A DNA stretch of 64,000 bases from Pontibacter silvestris (GCF_020907275.1 NZ_JAJJWI010000009.1:1-64000); one strand, 5' to 3'; positions 1 to 9,169 are shown, counted from the first letter of the stretch. Numbers and translations are program-made. The notes: a model not told the origin generated them from the letters alone.

Positions 1-10
1 TTCTATTTAC

Positions 11-1408
11 AGGGGAGCTGACAGTTTCTGTCATAACAGCATTTGCACAACAGGCACCACAACCAGATCAGAGCGTGTAGTTGGTGACTGGAACGGTTCA
101 CTAAGTGTAGCCGGAACGCAAACACCACTGGTTTTCCACATCAGTGCTGCTCTCGGTGGCACGCTTACAGCAACAATAGATAGCCCCATACAAGGAGCTA
201 AGGGCATTATTCCTGTACAATCTGTAAAGCAGTCTTTATTTGGACATAAAAGCCATAAGCGGTGCTTATGAAGGCAAACTTACAGGAGCAGAAACCATTA
301 ATGGCCTTTGGAAACAAGGCGGCCAAACCTTCCCACTACAACTGAGAAAGGGAGCTACTACGCCTCTAAAACGTCTGCAGGAGCCGGGAAAGCCATATTC
401 ATATCAGGAAACAGAAGTTACTGTAGATAATAAAGGAGCTGGCATAAGACTAGTTGGCACACTAACTTTACCACAAGATAAAAGTCTGTATCCTGCAGTA
501 CTATTGCTTACTGGCTCCGGACCACAAGACCGCGACGAGACCACACTGGGGCATAAGCCATTCCTCGTGCTGACTGACTACCTAACAAAACAGGGCTTTG
601 CTGTGCTTCGTCTCGATGACCGTGGCATAGGTAAATCAGGAGACAATTATGCTACAGCAACCACAGAAGACTTTGCTTCAGATGCACAGGCAGCCTTTAA
701 TTACCTGAAAAACCATAGTAACGTAAACAGAAACAAAGTTGGCCTGCTGGGCCACAGCGAAGGGGCTTTGATAGCCACTAAAATTGCCGCCTTAAATAAA
801 GATATTGCCTTTGTAGTATTTATGGGCGGCAGCGGCGTACCTGGCACAGAGTTACTGGTTGCTCAAAACGAAGTATTATATAAAGCCGCTGGAGTGCCTC
901 AGGAAACGTTGCAGAAACTGCTCCATGTACGGAGAGCACAATTTGAAGCGGCTGCATCTACTTCAGAAAATGCCGTTGCAGCAGAAACAATAAAGAACCT
1001 AGAAGAAAAGTTACTCTCTAATTTTACGCCAGCAGAACAGAAAGGTCTTGGCCTCTCCGATGAGAACACAACTGCTATTGCAGCACAACTTACCACCCCT
1101 TGGATGCGCTACTTCCTAAACTATAATCCTGTTGCGGATATCCGAAAACTTAAAATGCCTGTGCTTGCCATCGCAGGTTCTAAAGATCTGCAGGTACCTG
1201 CTCAGCAGAACTTACCAGCCATAGAAAAGGCCTTACAAACGGGGGAAATAAGAAGTAAGCCATAAAAGAACTACCTAACCTTAACCACCTGCTCCAAACA
1301 GCCAACACAGGACTTCATACAGAATATGCTCAAATAGAGGAGACAATTGCTCCGGTAGCATTAGAGACAATCAGGGAATGGATGAAAGAGGTAGTGAAGG
1401 CTAAGTAA
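11..1408 (+). pseudogene. Alpha/beta hydrolase, secreted, broken by frameshifts
   Basis: The longest open stretch (240-1265) encodes most of a serine alpha/beta hydrolase. It has a GSGPQDRDE oxyanion-type stretch, the nucleophile elbow GHSEG (Ser in GLLGHSEGA) and a late Asp in AGSKDLQVP. The reading frame is broken more than once. Codons 77-240 (frame 2) encode a matching N-terminal domain (GDWNGSLSVAGTQTPL...). A signal-peptide end (ITAFAQQAP) lies in a third frame before it. After 1256 the expected C-terminus (AIKELPNLNHLLQ, with the catalytic His in LNHL) continues in another frame to a stop at 1406-1408; one extra A near 1257 would restore it. The beginning may lie outside the window. 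It is either a real pseudogene or sequencing error near a contig end; the following SDR gene is also frameshifted. Confidence 0.75.
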
Positions 1409-1427
1409 TGTAACCTTCAATTTTTAG

Positions 1428-1664
1428 CTAAGGCACCGGATCATAACCATTTCCACCCCAGGGGTTACACCTGCCAATGCGTTTTAGCGCCATCCATCCT
1501 CCCTTAAAAGGGCCATATTTATTTACAGCATCTACAGCATATTGGGAACAAGTAGGCGTGTAGCGGCAGCTGGCTGGCGTCAGCGGCGATATCATATTGC
1601 GGTACACCCAGATTAACCCCAGCATTATTTTCTTAAGAATCCAGTTCATGATTTTGTTCTGCAA
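1428..1664 (-). CDS. yidD: Membrane protein insertion efficiency factor YidD
   Basis: Small protein of 78 residues, or 73 if translation starts at the second Met (MNWILKK). It carries the whole YidD signature: an N-terminal amphipathic segment, [18 protein letters not shown] at residues 26-43, and the C-terminal [14 protein letters not shown] ending exactly at the stop. The conserved cysteines are C33, C39 and C66. YidD assists YidC-dependent insertion of inner-membrane proteins. It often sits with rnpA/yidC, but here it stands alone between two damaged genes. Family assignment is firm; the exact start is open. Confidence 0.96.
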   Translation of the reverse strand: MQNKIMNWILKKIMLGLIWVYRNMISPLTPASCRYTPTCSQYAVDAVNKYGPFKGGWMALKRIGRCNPWGGNGYDPVP

Positions 1665-1816
1665 TTAAACTCTATTTCAACAGTTTAACTATAACATTAT
1701 TTCTGTTAGAATAAGTTAACAATTTTACAGAGGTAAAAGAATCCTTTACTATAGCTTAACATCTTTGACTGACATATTTATTACAATCCCAAATGCTGGA
1801 TTTTCACCAAAGCCAT

Positions 1817-2618
1817 CTAAACAGAAGCCACAGAACCACCATCTACACGTAGATTAGTACCAGTAATAAAAGACGCTTGCTCTGATGCTAAAAAGACAAC
1901 AGCTGCCCCCACTTCATCTGTTTTTCCTGACCGGCCAAGTACAATATCAGGGCGGTTCTTTTCAAGGAACTTCTGTTCTGCATCTTCTTTAGAGATACCT
2001 TTGCTTTCCGCCTGTTTCTGCATCATGCTATCCACCAGCGGCGTGTAAATAAAAGCAGGTGAAACAGTGTTTACTAAAATATTGCACTTACCTAGCGATT
2101 TTGATAAAGCTTTACTAAGGTTGATGACGGCAGCTTTAGTCAGGTTGTAAGGAACCATATCAGGGTATGGCTGCAGCCCATTTTCAGATGACATATTAAT
2201 GATGCGCCCCCAGCCTTTGGCTTTCATGCCGGGTAAAACAGCTTTTGTTACCCGCACCATCGACACCACGTTCAAGTCGTACAGTTTCAAATAAATGTCT
2301 TCTGAAATATCCTCAAAGTCACCTGTTTCTCCTATTCCCCCTACATTATTTACCAGTATATCTACATCTCCTACCTCGTCTTTAATTTTCCTTATCAAAT
2401 GATCCACATCCTTCATCCATTACGTTGGCAGGAACAGGTAACACCTTATTTCCGGTTCTTTCTGAAATTTGCTGAGCGGCCGCTTCCAGTTCTTCTTGGT
2501 TTCGGGCACATATTACGACTGTTGCTCCGGCCCCAGAAAGTGCCAATGCAGCACCTCTACCAATTCCTTTACTACCTCCTGTTACCAAGGCAACTTTATT
2601 CTTCAAATCAATTTTCAT
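1817..2618 (-). pseudogene. Short-chain dehydrogenase/reductase, frameshifted
   Basis: Two overlapping frames together make one SDR of about 265 residues. The first (2618 down to about 2425) has the cofactor motif TGGSKGIG at residues 13-20 and CARNQEELE. The second (about 2416 down to 1817) has NNVGG, the catalytic Ser in INMSSENG, the YNLTK (YxxxK) motif and the usual C-terminal GTNLRVDGGS. The break is near 2418-2424, where the minus strand reads GATGAAGGATGTGGAT; removing one G in the GG would join ANVMDE to DVDHLIRKIKDEVGDVD. All active-site residues survive, so a single indel (mutation or sequencing error) is the likely cause. Family members are NAD(P)-dependent oxidoreductases; the substrate is not predictable. 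Confidence 0.85.
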
Positions 2619-2825
2619 AACGAGAAACTTAAGTAGGATAAAACATCTTTCTCTTCTTAAAAGAGAATAAAGGCAAAAGGTTTTGGGAATATGTAAGCTC
2701 CGACAATCTGTTTATTATTAAATCCTTAACAAGATGTAAAGAAATGTTACTCAGCCCGTACACCTATACAACAAGACAAAGTTAAAAGCCAACCACATGG
2801 GATAAATAAACTTTTACAAGTTAAT

Positions 2826-3626
2826 GTGTACTTCTCGCTCATCTTGCTTCCCTGTTTAGCACAGGCTCAGGCTGATGTACCCTTTGGTGCCCGGGCAGCA
2901 GCGTTAGGCAACGCATCAGTAACACTGCCAGACCTATGGGCATTGAACAATAATGTAGCAGGCATAGCCAGCCTGGAGCAGTTGCAAGCCGGAGTCTCTG
3001 TAGAAAATCGTTTTGGTATACAGGCATTTACCACTACAGCACTACAGGTAGTTCTTCCTACTGCTAAATACGGTAACTATGGTGTAAGCTTAAGTAGGTT
3101 CGGAGACCACCTTTATAGTCAGCAGCACATTGGCTTAGGCTTTGGGCATAAGCTGGGGCAGTTTAGCTTAGGCGTAAAAGCAGATGTATGGCAGGTATCT
3201 ATAGAAAACTATGGCAGCAGAAAAGCATTTACGCTGTCGATAGGCGGACAGGCAGAAGTGGTGCCCGGGCTGTATTTTGGAGCTTATGCTCAGAACATAA
3301 ACCAGGCGAAACTAGCATCTTTTGAAGATGAACGCTTACCGACCATCATGAAAGCAGGTCTCTCTTACCGACCATACGCAAAACTATTATTAGCTGTAGA
3401 AACAGAAAAGCATATTGATTATCCTGCAGATTTTAAAACAGGAATTGAGTACCAGTTATTACAGGACAAGTTCTGTCTCCGTACTGGCTTCACTACCCAA
3501 ACACAAAGAGCAACTTTTGGTATTGGTTTTCTTGCCAGGCAACTACAGGTAGCTTATGCCTTCGGCTCTACTACCTTACTTGGAGCCAGCCATCATCTCT
3601 CTGTCATTTATAGCTTTGTAAAGTAA
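2826..3626 (+). CDS. PorV/PorQ-like outer-membrane protein
   Basis: Secreted beta-rich protein of about 266 residues. It opens with DVPFGARAAALGNASVTLPDLWALNNNVAGIA, the typical N-terminal pattern of the PorV/PorQ (UPF0164-type) family, whose members act with the type IX secretion system. It ends with repeated amphipathic strands and a terminal aromatic pattern (LSVIYSFVK). The start is uncertain. No in-frame ATG exists; the GTG at 2826 gives a leader without positive charge (MYFSLILLPCLAQAQA). The frame stays open back to 2730, and an ATA at 2802 would give a better leader (INKLLQVNVYFSLILLPCLAQAQA), so an ATG may have been lost. A specific PorQ role is not shown. Confidence 0.7.
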   Translation: MYFSLILLPCLAQAQADVPFGARAAALGNASVTLPDLWALNNNVAGIASLEQLQAGVSVENRFGIQAFTTTALQVVLPTAKYGNYGVSLSRFGDHLYSQQHIGLGFGHKLGQFSLGVKADVWQVSIENYGSRKAFTLSIGGQAEVVPGLYFGAYAQNINQAKLASFEDERLPTIMKAGLSYRPYAKLLLAVETEKHIDYPADFKTGIEYQLLQDKFCLRTGFTTQTQRATFGIGFLARQLQVAYAFGSTTLLGASHHLSVIYSFVK

Positions 3627-3812
3627 TACCTTGGGGTACAAACATTCGCAGGAGCTATATACGCTACAAGTTCTTTGCTTTAAGTTTGTTGTTCTACAAT
3701 ACAACCAGATTTAAGATCATTATGTTTTTTTAAAACCGACCCGGTTAAATAAATCTTATAACCTTTCAGGTGGCTTACAATTACTTAAAAGAAGCAACGG
3801 CACAAGAATATT

Positions 3813-5060
3813 TTACGCCTTTATTTTCCCGGATACTCTTCTTATAAATGGGTCTATAGTCAGCCCTTGTAAGGTCAGCGACAGGAGCACTACAGTATAA
3901 GTAACTGCTGTTATTATTTCCCGCTGCATCCCCTGTGTCAGCGAAAGTGCCAGGGCTATAGAAATACCACCCCGTAAGCCACCCCAGGTCATGATAGATA
4001 AAGTGTTTGGGGCAAAAGTTTTATTTAACCTTAAAGCAAACGATGGAATAGCCAAGGCTATGTAACGCACCAACATTACAATAGCAGTTGAAATAAGCCC
4101 GACTACCACATAATTAGTGTGGAACTCAATTAACAACAATTCAAGACCTATTAATACAAAAAGCACAGCATTGAAAATTTCGTCTACCATCTCCCAAAAC
4201 TTACCCAAATAATCGGCAGTTATCTCGCTCATGGCATGCTGTGTGCCTTGGTTACCAATAAAAAGACCTGCCACTACCATTGCCAATGGTCCGGAAAAAT
4301 GCAGATACTGCGCAATACTGTATCCACCTGTTACCACAGCCAGTGAAATAAGCACTTCAGTCTGGTAGTGGTCAATTCGTCGCATAAGATGGTAGGCCAT
4401 GTACCCTACTGCTAAACCTAATGCGATACCACCTCCTACCTCTTCCAGAAAAAGCTTCCCTATAAAGCTTAACTCTACATCTCCGGCACCTTGTTGCGCT
4501 ATCTGAAAAAGAGAAGTAAACACCACTACGCCCACACCGTCGTTAAAAAGAGACTCTCCTGTTATACTTGTTTCTAAAGACTCTGGAATGTCAGCTTTCT
4601 TAAGAATACCAAGTACAGCAATAGGGTCTGTAGGCGAGATAAGTGCCCCAAAAAGCAGGCAATAGATATAATCTATTGGCATGTTCATAAACTGCAGCAG
4701 GTAGTAGAACAGAGAGCCTGTCACAAAAGTAGATATCAGCACACCAATTGTGGCAAAAGCCAGAATCGGCCACTTAGACGCCGCCAGTTTTTTCATATCG
4801 GTATGCAGCGCTCCGGCAAATAAAAGGAAGCTCAACATAAAATCCATCAGAATTTCGGAAAAGTCAATGTCGTTCAGCCTGTCTCGCACTACCTCTATAA
4901 AGTTTGGCGACAGAGCTCCTATACCCTGCACAACCAATGACACAAAGAGGCCCGCCAACAGTAAACCAATCGCACCAGGAAGCTTTATGTACTTTTGATT
5001 GATATAGGCAAAGAAAGCTGAAACAACAAGTATAGCAGAAAAGATATGATAAAGTTCCAT
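3813..5060 (-). CDS. CPA1-type sodium/proton antiporter
   Basis: Integral membrane protein of 415 residues with about 12-13 hydrophobic segments. The ion-binding core motif GESLFNDGVGVVVF (Asn-Asp pair) and the upstream SPTDPIAVLGIL mark it as an NhaP/NHE-type (CPA1) Na+/H+ exchanger of the inner membrane, used for pH and sodium homeostasis. It lacks the long cytoplasmic tail with RCK domains found in some relatives. It is transcribed alone, divergently from the HhH/barrel gene and convergently with the PorV-like gene. The family is clear; ion preference is inferred. Confidence 0.92.
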   Translation of the reverse strand: MELYHIFSAILVVSAFFAYINQKYIKLPGAIGLLLAGLFVSLVVQGIGALSPNFIEVVRDRLNDIDFSEILMDFMLSFLLFAGALHTDMKKLAASKWPILAFATIGVLISTFVTGSLFYYLLQFMNMPIDYIYCLLFGALISPTDPIAVLGILKKADIPESLETSITGESLFNDGVGVVVFTSLFQIAQQGAGDVELSFIGKLFLEEVGGGIALGLAVGYMAYHLMRRIDHYQTEVLISLAVVTGGYSIAQYLHFSGPLAMVVAGLFIGNQGTQHAMSEITADYLGKFWEMVDEIFNAVLFVLIGLELLLIEFHTNYVVVGLISTAIVMLVRYIALAIPSFALRLNKTFAPNTLSIMTWGGLRGGISIALALSLTQGMQREIITAVTYTVVLLSLTLQGLTIDPFIRRVSGKIKA

Positions 5061-5133
5061 GTAACTATTTTAGTTGATGTGCATTATAATCATTAATGCC
5101 TGATAAGACTTAAGAAACTAGGTGCTGTTGCCT

Positions 5134-7224
5134 ATGGTACGATATTTACCACTCTGCTGGTTTACTTTTTATTTGATATGCCCGTTACAAGCACAGGATT
5201 ACCCGCGCCAGAGTGTTGATTTTGATTTGCTCGTACAGGAGCTTTTTGCACAACAGGAAGATGAGGACATCCCCTACGAAGACTTTTACGAAACACTGTT
5301 TCTCTACTACCAGCGCCCATTAAACCTGAACAATGCTACGCCTGAAGAACTGGCTTCCCTGTTCATTTTGTCACGCCCGCAAATTGCCTCGCTTTTCAAG
5401 TATATAGAGGAAAACGGCAGGCTCCTAAGTATTTATGAATTACAAGCTGTACCAGACTTTGATTTGGTTACTATTTATCAACTGGTGCCATTTGTAAGGG
5501 TACAGGATGCAGGGCTTCAGGCCGACCAACGGCCACTGTGGCAGCGTGTAATAGGTGAAGACAACAATGCCTTGATAATGCGGTATGAGCGCACACTACA
5601 ACAGCGCCGCGGCTATATGCCTGTTGACTCAGGCGGCCGGTCCAGGAGTCGTTATTTAGGCTCTCCTGAAAAACTGTACCTTCGCTACCGCGTTAGCCAT
5701 GCCCGCGACTACAGCTTTGGCATTACAGCCGAGAAGGACGCTGGCGAACAATTTACCTGGAGCCCTGAAACCCGACGCTATGGATTCGACTTTTACTCAG
5801 CTCATTTGCAGCTTTACAATAAGGGCAAGTTTAAAGCCATAGCCCTTGGAGACTATCAGCTACAAATCGGGCAGGGGCTGTTACTATCATCGGGGTATAG
5901 CGTGGGCAAGGGCAGCGAAACCATCAACACTGTTAGCAGAGCTAACCTTGGTATCAGGCCCTACAGTTCGGTGCTGGAGTACGCCTATTTCCGTGGCGCA
6001 GCCGCTACCTATAATTTAGGAGCAATAAATGTTACCAGCTTTTACTCTATTAAGCGTGTAGATGCCAATTTGCAGGCTCAATTGGATACGCTGGAAAGTG
6101 TTGGTGACTTCTTTACAGGTATACAGACTACAGGCTTTCATCGCACACCAACGGAACTGGCTAACAAAAGAAGTGTACGGGAGCAGACTTATGGCGCTAA
6201 TGCCAGTTATCAGTCCCGCGACAGAACATTGAACATTGGGCTAACTGCTATGGGTACTCATTATAGTTCGCCCATACAAAAAGCAGGAGCCCCTTACCAG
6301 CGCTTTGAGTTTAATGGTACAGACAATTATAATATTGGCACCAATTACAGCTATACCTGGCAAAATATATACTTATTTGGAGAGACAGCCATAAGTAAAA
6401 GCGGTGGCCTCGGAACAGTTAATGGCTTAGTAGCAAATCTTTCCAATAAAGCTGAACTCGCTCTGCTCTACCGCCATTACGCCCGCAACTTTCATTCGTC
6501 TTACGGTAATGCTTTTGGGGAAGGCACCCGCAATATCAACGAAACAGGCTTTTATACAGGCATCAAACTAAAACCTTTTTCTAAGTGGGAGTTAACTGCT
6601 TACTATGACCGCTTCCGTTTTCCGTGGTTGCGCTACCTGGTGGATGCTCCCTCTTATGGAATCGAGTATTTAATTCGGCTTTATTTTCGTCCATCTAAGC
6701 TAACATCGCTCTACGCACAATTCCGCACCGAAAGTAAAGGCCGAAATTTTGCTAATAACACTACTAACATTGACTATGTAGCACAGGCAGTAAAAGTGAA
6801 CTACCTTCTTTACTATGAATTTTCACCTACAAGGGTTATAAACCTGAAATCGCGGGTACAGTTCAGCAGCTTTGAGCAGGAATCGCCCAAATCTACTGGC
6901 TACCTGATTGCGCAGGACATTAACCTTAACTTCAGCAAGATACGCCTTAGCACCCGTTATGCTATTTTCGATACAGACAGCTATGACACCCGCCAATATG
7001 TGTATGAGCGTGATGTACTTTATGCTTTCTCTATTCCAGCCTTCAGTGGAAGAGGCACCAGGTTATACACGCTGCTTCAGTTCCGCCCACTCCCTGATTT
7101 GGATATCTGGATTAAATATGGCCTTACACATTACCGTAATCAAAGTAGCATAGGTTCTGGTCTGGAAACGATAGAAGGAGCAAGAAGATCAGATGTAAAA
7201 GTGCAGGTGAGATACAAGTTCTGA
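5134..7224 (+). CDS. Helix-hairpin-helix protein with C-terminal beta-barrel
   Basis: Exported protein of about 696 residues. I place the start at ATG 5134 (leader MVRYLPLCWFTFYLICPLQAQ) rather than the upstream in-frame GTG at 5122. Roughly residues 45-125 hold ComEA-like helix-hairpin-helix repeats (LNLNNATPEELASLFILSRPQI, ELQAVPDFDLVTIYQLVPFV). The remaining 550 residues alternate Tyr/Phe-rich strands and end in a terminal RYKF, as expected of an outer-membrane barrel. This architecture is common and uncharacterised in Bacteroidota. DNA binding at the surface, such as uptake, is only a guess from the HhH fold. It converges on sigZ with a 15 bp gap. Confidence 0.8.
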   Translation: MVRYLPLCWFTFYLICPLQAQDYPRQSVDFDLLVQELFAQQEDEDIPYEDFYETLFLYYQRPLNLNNATPEELASLFILSRPQIASLFKYIEENGRLLSIYELQAVPDFDLVTIYQLVPFVRVQDAGLQADQRPLWQRVIGEDNNALIMRYERTLQQRRGYMPVDSGGRSRSRYLGSPEKLYLRYRVSHARDYSFGITAEKDAGEQFTWSPETRRYGFDFYSAHLQLYNKGKFKAIALGDYQLQIGQGLLLSSGYSVGKGSETINTVSRANLGIRPYSSVLEYAYFRGAAATYNLGAINVTSFYSIKRVDANLQAQLDTLESVGDFFTGIQTTGFHRTPTELANKRSVREQTYGANASYQSRDRTLNIGLTAMGTHYSSPIQKAGAPYQRFEFNGTDNYNIGTNYSYTWQNIYLFGETAISKSGGLGTVNGLVANLSNKAELALLYRHYARNFHSSYGNAFGEGTRNINETGFYTGIKLKPFSKWELTAYYDRFRFPWLRYLVDAPSYGIEYLIRLYFRPSKLTSLYAQFRTESKGRNFANNTTNIDYVAQAVKVNYLLYYEFSPTRVINLKSRVQFSSFEQESPKSTGYLIAQDINLNFSKIRLSTRYAIFDTDSYDTRQYVYERDVLYAFSIPAFSGRGTRLYTLLQFRPLPDLDIWIKYGLTHYRNQSSIGSGLETIEGARRSDVKVQVRYKF

Positions 7225-7239
7225 TATAGGACTGTTAAG

Positions 7240-7866
7240 TCAGAAGTTGAAAGAGCTTTCCCTCAATTCCCCTAATGGTTTACAGCCAGCTTTGACCTGT
7301 GCGCCTACTATCTGGCCGTTGTGGCTGAACTCCAAGTGACAGCATTCCATAAATAATTGCTTTAACTTTTCACGGCCTCGTTGCACCCTTGACTTAGCAC
7401 CAGAATAAGACATGCCTAACCGTTCAGCAATCTCTTTCTGGCTAACTCCCTCCAAGTCACTTAACCGGAGCGGCTCAGCATATTCAGCAGGTAACAGGTT
7501 TATCAACGGTAGTACCAGTTCTTCCAGATCCCGCCTGGGCTGCTCCGGCAAGTCCGCTTTCTCCAGATAGTTTTCATCTATACTTTCATAACGGCTGTGC
7601 TCCCGAAAGAAATCATATACGGCATTTCGCGTAATCTGATAGAGCCAAGCTTTTATGTGATGCACTTCCTGCAATTGCTCACAATTTTTGTAAAGCTTCA
7701 GGTAAAGCTGCTGCAGTACTTCATTTGCCTCGTCTTTGTCTTGTACCCGTTTCAGTACAAATGCTTTCAGTTGGGCCTCATACTCCATAAAAACAGGAGC
7801 TACTATAGTGCATAAGTTCTGTGGCTCACAGCGGGTTCGCCTGGGAGTATTACAGCAGTTTTCCAT
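7240..7866 (-). CDS. sigZ: ECF sigma factor, SigZ-like, cysteine-rich termini
   Basis: Sigma-70 family factor of 208 residues. Region 2 spans about residues 28-95 (EANEVLQQLYLKLYK, KAWLYQITRNAVYDFFRE) and region 4 about 115-172 (LPAEYAEPLRLSDLEGVSQKEIAERLGMSYSGAKSRVQRGREKLK). After region 4 comes a short tail with CCHLEF and GCKPL, typical of SigZ-like factors. Cysteines fall at 4, 5, 13, 19, 62, 175, 176 and 195, so both ends carry vicinal Cys pairs. Its ATG (7866) directly follows the TAA of the GNAT gene, so the two are surely co-transcribed. No anti-sigma gene is adjacent. Metal or redox sensing by the cysteines is inference. Confidence 0.85.
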   Translation of the reverse strand: MENCCNTPRRTRCEPQNLCTIVAPVFMEYEAQLKAFVLKRVQDKDEANEVLQQLYLKLYKNCEQLQEVHHIKAWLYQITRNAVYDFFREHSRYESIDENYLEKADLPEQPRRDLEELVLPLINLLPAEYAEPLRLSDLEGVSQKEIAERLGMSYSGAKSRVQRGREKLKQLFMECCHLEFSHNGQIVGAQVKAGCKPLGELRESSFNF

Positions 7867-8376
7867 TTATAAACCTACTTTATTGCTTCGCTTCTCTAAC
7901 AAACATATATCGCGCCAATGACCATTAAGTTTACCCAAACGCTCCCGTACTCCCAGTAGCTTAAAGCCACAACTTTCATGCAATTTTAAGCTGGCTACAT
8001 TTTCTTTTAGAATTCCAGCCTGAAGCGTCCAGATGCCTTCTGCTTCGGATACATCAATCAGTTTATACAATAGTTGTTTCCCTAAACCTTTTCCCTGATA
8101 GGCCGGATGAATATAAACACTTACTTCGGCCACTCCACTAAAGATACATCTGCCTGAAACAGGTGTAAGAGCAGCCCACCCGGCTATCTTTCTGCCTACC
8201 ATGGCTATTAAGCGGCTATGTTTCAGATGCTCTTTATCCCACTCTTCCCAATCCGGAACTCTTGTGTCAAGCGTGGCATTACCCATAGCTATACCTGACC
8301 TGTATATTTCCGCTACCTCTTTATAATGCTCAGGTAACATTGCCACAATTGCTGCACTTACTGCTGTAGATTCCAT
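7867..8376 (-). CDS. GNAT N-acetyltransferase, ArsN1/PAT-like
   Basis: Acetyl-CoA-dependent transferase of 169 residues. It has the GNAT P-loop YQGKGLGK at residues 93-100 after the AEVSVYIHP strand, then ILKENVASLKLHESCGF, the pattern of phosphinothricin/methionine sulfoximine acetyltransferases and of the related ArsN1 enzymes that acetylate arsinothricin. It ends with GHWRDICLLEKR. Lying between an ArsI-type gene and sigZ, an arsenic-linked role is reasonable but not proven; a broader amino-acid-analogue acetyltransferase is the alternative. An 81 bp gap with a hairpin separates it from the upstream arsI-like gene. Confidence 0.8.
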   Translation of the reverse strand: MESTAVSAAIVAMLPEHYKEVAEIYRSGIAMGNATLDTRVPDWEEWDKEHLKHSRLIAMVGRKIAGWAALTPVSGRCIFSGVAEVSVYIHPAYQGKGLGKQLLYKLIDVSEAEGIWTLQAGILKENVASLKLHESCGFKLLGVRERLGKLNGHWRDICLLEKRSNKVGL

Positions 8377-8400
8377 AATTGAAAGACGTTAAGGACGCAA

Positions 8401-8437
8401 GATCAGTAAAAGTAATGCTTTATTACTATTACTGATC
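8401..8437 (-). terminator. Hairpin inside the ars-like operon
   Basis: Arms 8401-8415 and 8423-8437 pair with one mismatch around a 7 nt loop. It lies 20 bp past the arsI-like stop and 25 bp before the GNAT start. No clear U-run follows on the minus strand, so it may be a partial terminator or an RNA-processing/stabilising element. Confidence 0.5.
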
Positions 8438-8456
8438 TGCCCGCTCTACTACTTTG

Positions 8457-8915
8457 TTATTTTACTAACACATGCCCAAATGAATTTATTGAATATTTAC
8501 CAGGCTCCAAAGTTTCCTTTCCTGGATGAGCATTTCTTCCCTCGCCATACACTGTCACTTCTCCAAAAGTATAAAATGTTTCCCAGTCTACTCCCTGTGG
8601 GTCTGTTATCCACGACTTCTCTGATTTGGCATAGCAGCAGGTGCATTTTCCCTCTTCCCGAATTACTCCTTTTGCCTTCTTCATGTTGATATATACTTGG
8701 GCCAGTTCATGCTCATTCTCTACCTGTATACCTAAATGCTCAATGCCAGCATGTTCAGGATGAAGTGATATAGCAAAATTAATCCTGGGGTCTTCCAGCA
8801 TCCACTTTGCATAGTCATTTTTTTGTACAGTTGGCTCAACTGCAAATAAAGCCGAATAAAAATCAACTGACTCCTGCAGGTTATTTACCCGAACATTTAC
8901 GTGAAATCTTTTCAT
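8457..8915 (-). CDS. arsI: ArsI/CadI-family dioxygenase (vicinal oxygen chelate)
   Basis: Protein of 152 residues from ATG 8915; an upstream in-frame Met at 9029 adds 38 residues with no family counterpart and was not used. The vicinal-oxygen-chelate fold places metal ligands at H5 (FHVNV), H60 (IEHLGIQV) and E112 (DWETF). Cysteines 91, 93 and 94 (CTCCYAKSEKSW) match the conserved thiol site of ArsI C-As lyases. ArsI enzymes cleave the carbon-arsenic bond of trivalent organoarsenicals; CadI relatives respond to cadmium. It is the first gene of a minus-strand set with GNAT and sigZ. No arsR, arsB/acr3 or arsC is seen nearby. Confidence 0.85.
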   Translation of the reverse strand: MKRFHVNVRVNNLQESVDFYSALFAVEPTVQKNDYAKWMLEDPRINFAISLHPEHAGIEHLGIQVENEHELAQVYINMKKAKGVIREEGKCTCCYAKSEKSWITDPQGVDWETFYTFGEVTVYGEGRNAHPGKETLEPGKYSINSFGHVLVK

Positions 8916-9108
8916 GGCTGTTTTGTTCGTCTTGAAGGTGTTATAATTTATTTTACACCCTGATGACGGAGCCATTCCCGAAAAGACGCAGCTTTCAGAA
9001 GAAATATTTAAATATTTTCTTACTTGCATTCATATGTGCCACTATTTTCCTGAATCACTTCAATGGCACCAGCGGACATTGCCCAGGTAACTATAACAGC
9101 TACTTTAT

Positions 9109-9156
9109 AAAATATTAGAGCCAATAAGTGCTCAGACTTATTGGCTCTAATATTTT
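9109..9156. terminator. Perfect 21 bp hairpin terminator
   Basis: Arms 9109-9129 and 9136-9156 are exact reverse complements around a 6 nt loop. It sits just past the stop of the minus-strand DUF3857 gene and upstream of the ars-like set. Its AT-rich base supplies a U-run in both directions. Confidence 0.9.
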
Positions 9157-9169
9157 GTACTCAATAACT

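Noticed and set aside
3733..3745. AACCG-ACC-CGGTT short palindrome between converging genes
   Set aside because: A 5 bp stem is too short to call a terminator.
8916..9029. 38-residue N-terminal extension of the arsI-like gene
   Set aside because: The metal-ligand His must lie at residue 5 from the family start; the extension has no counterpart.
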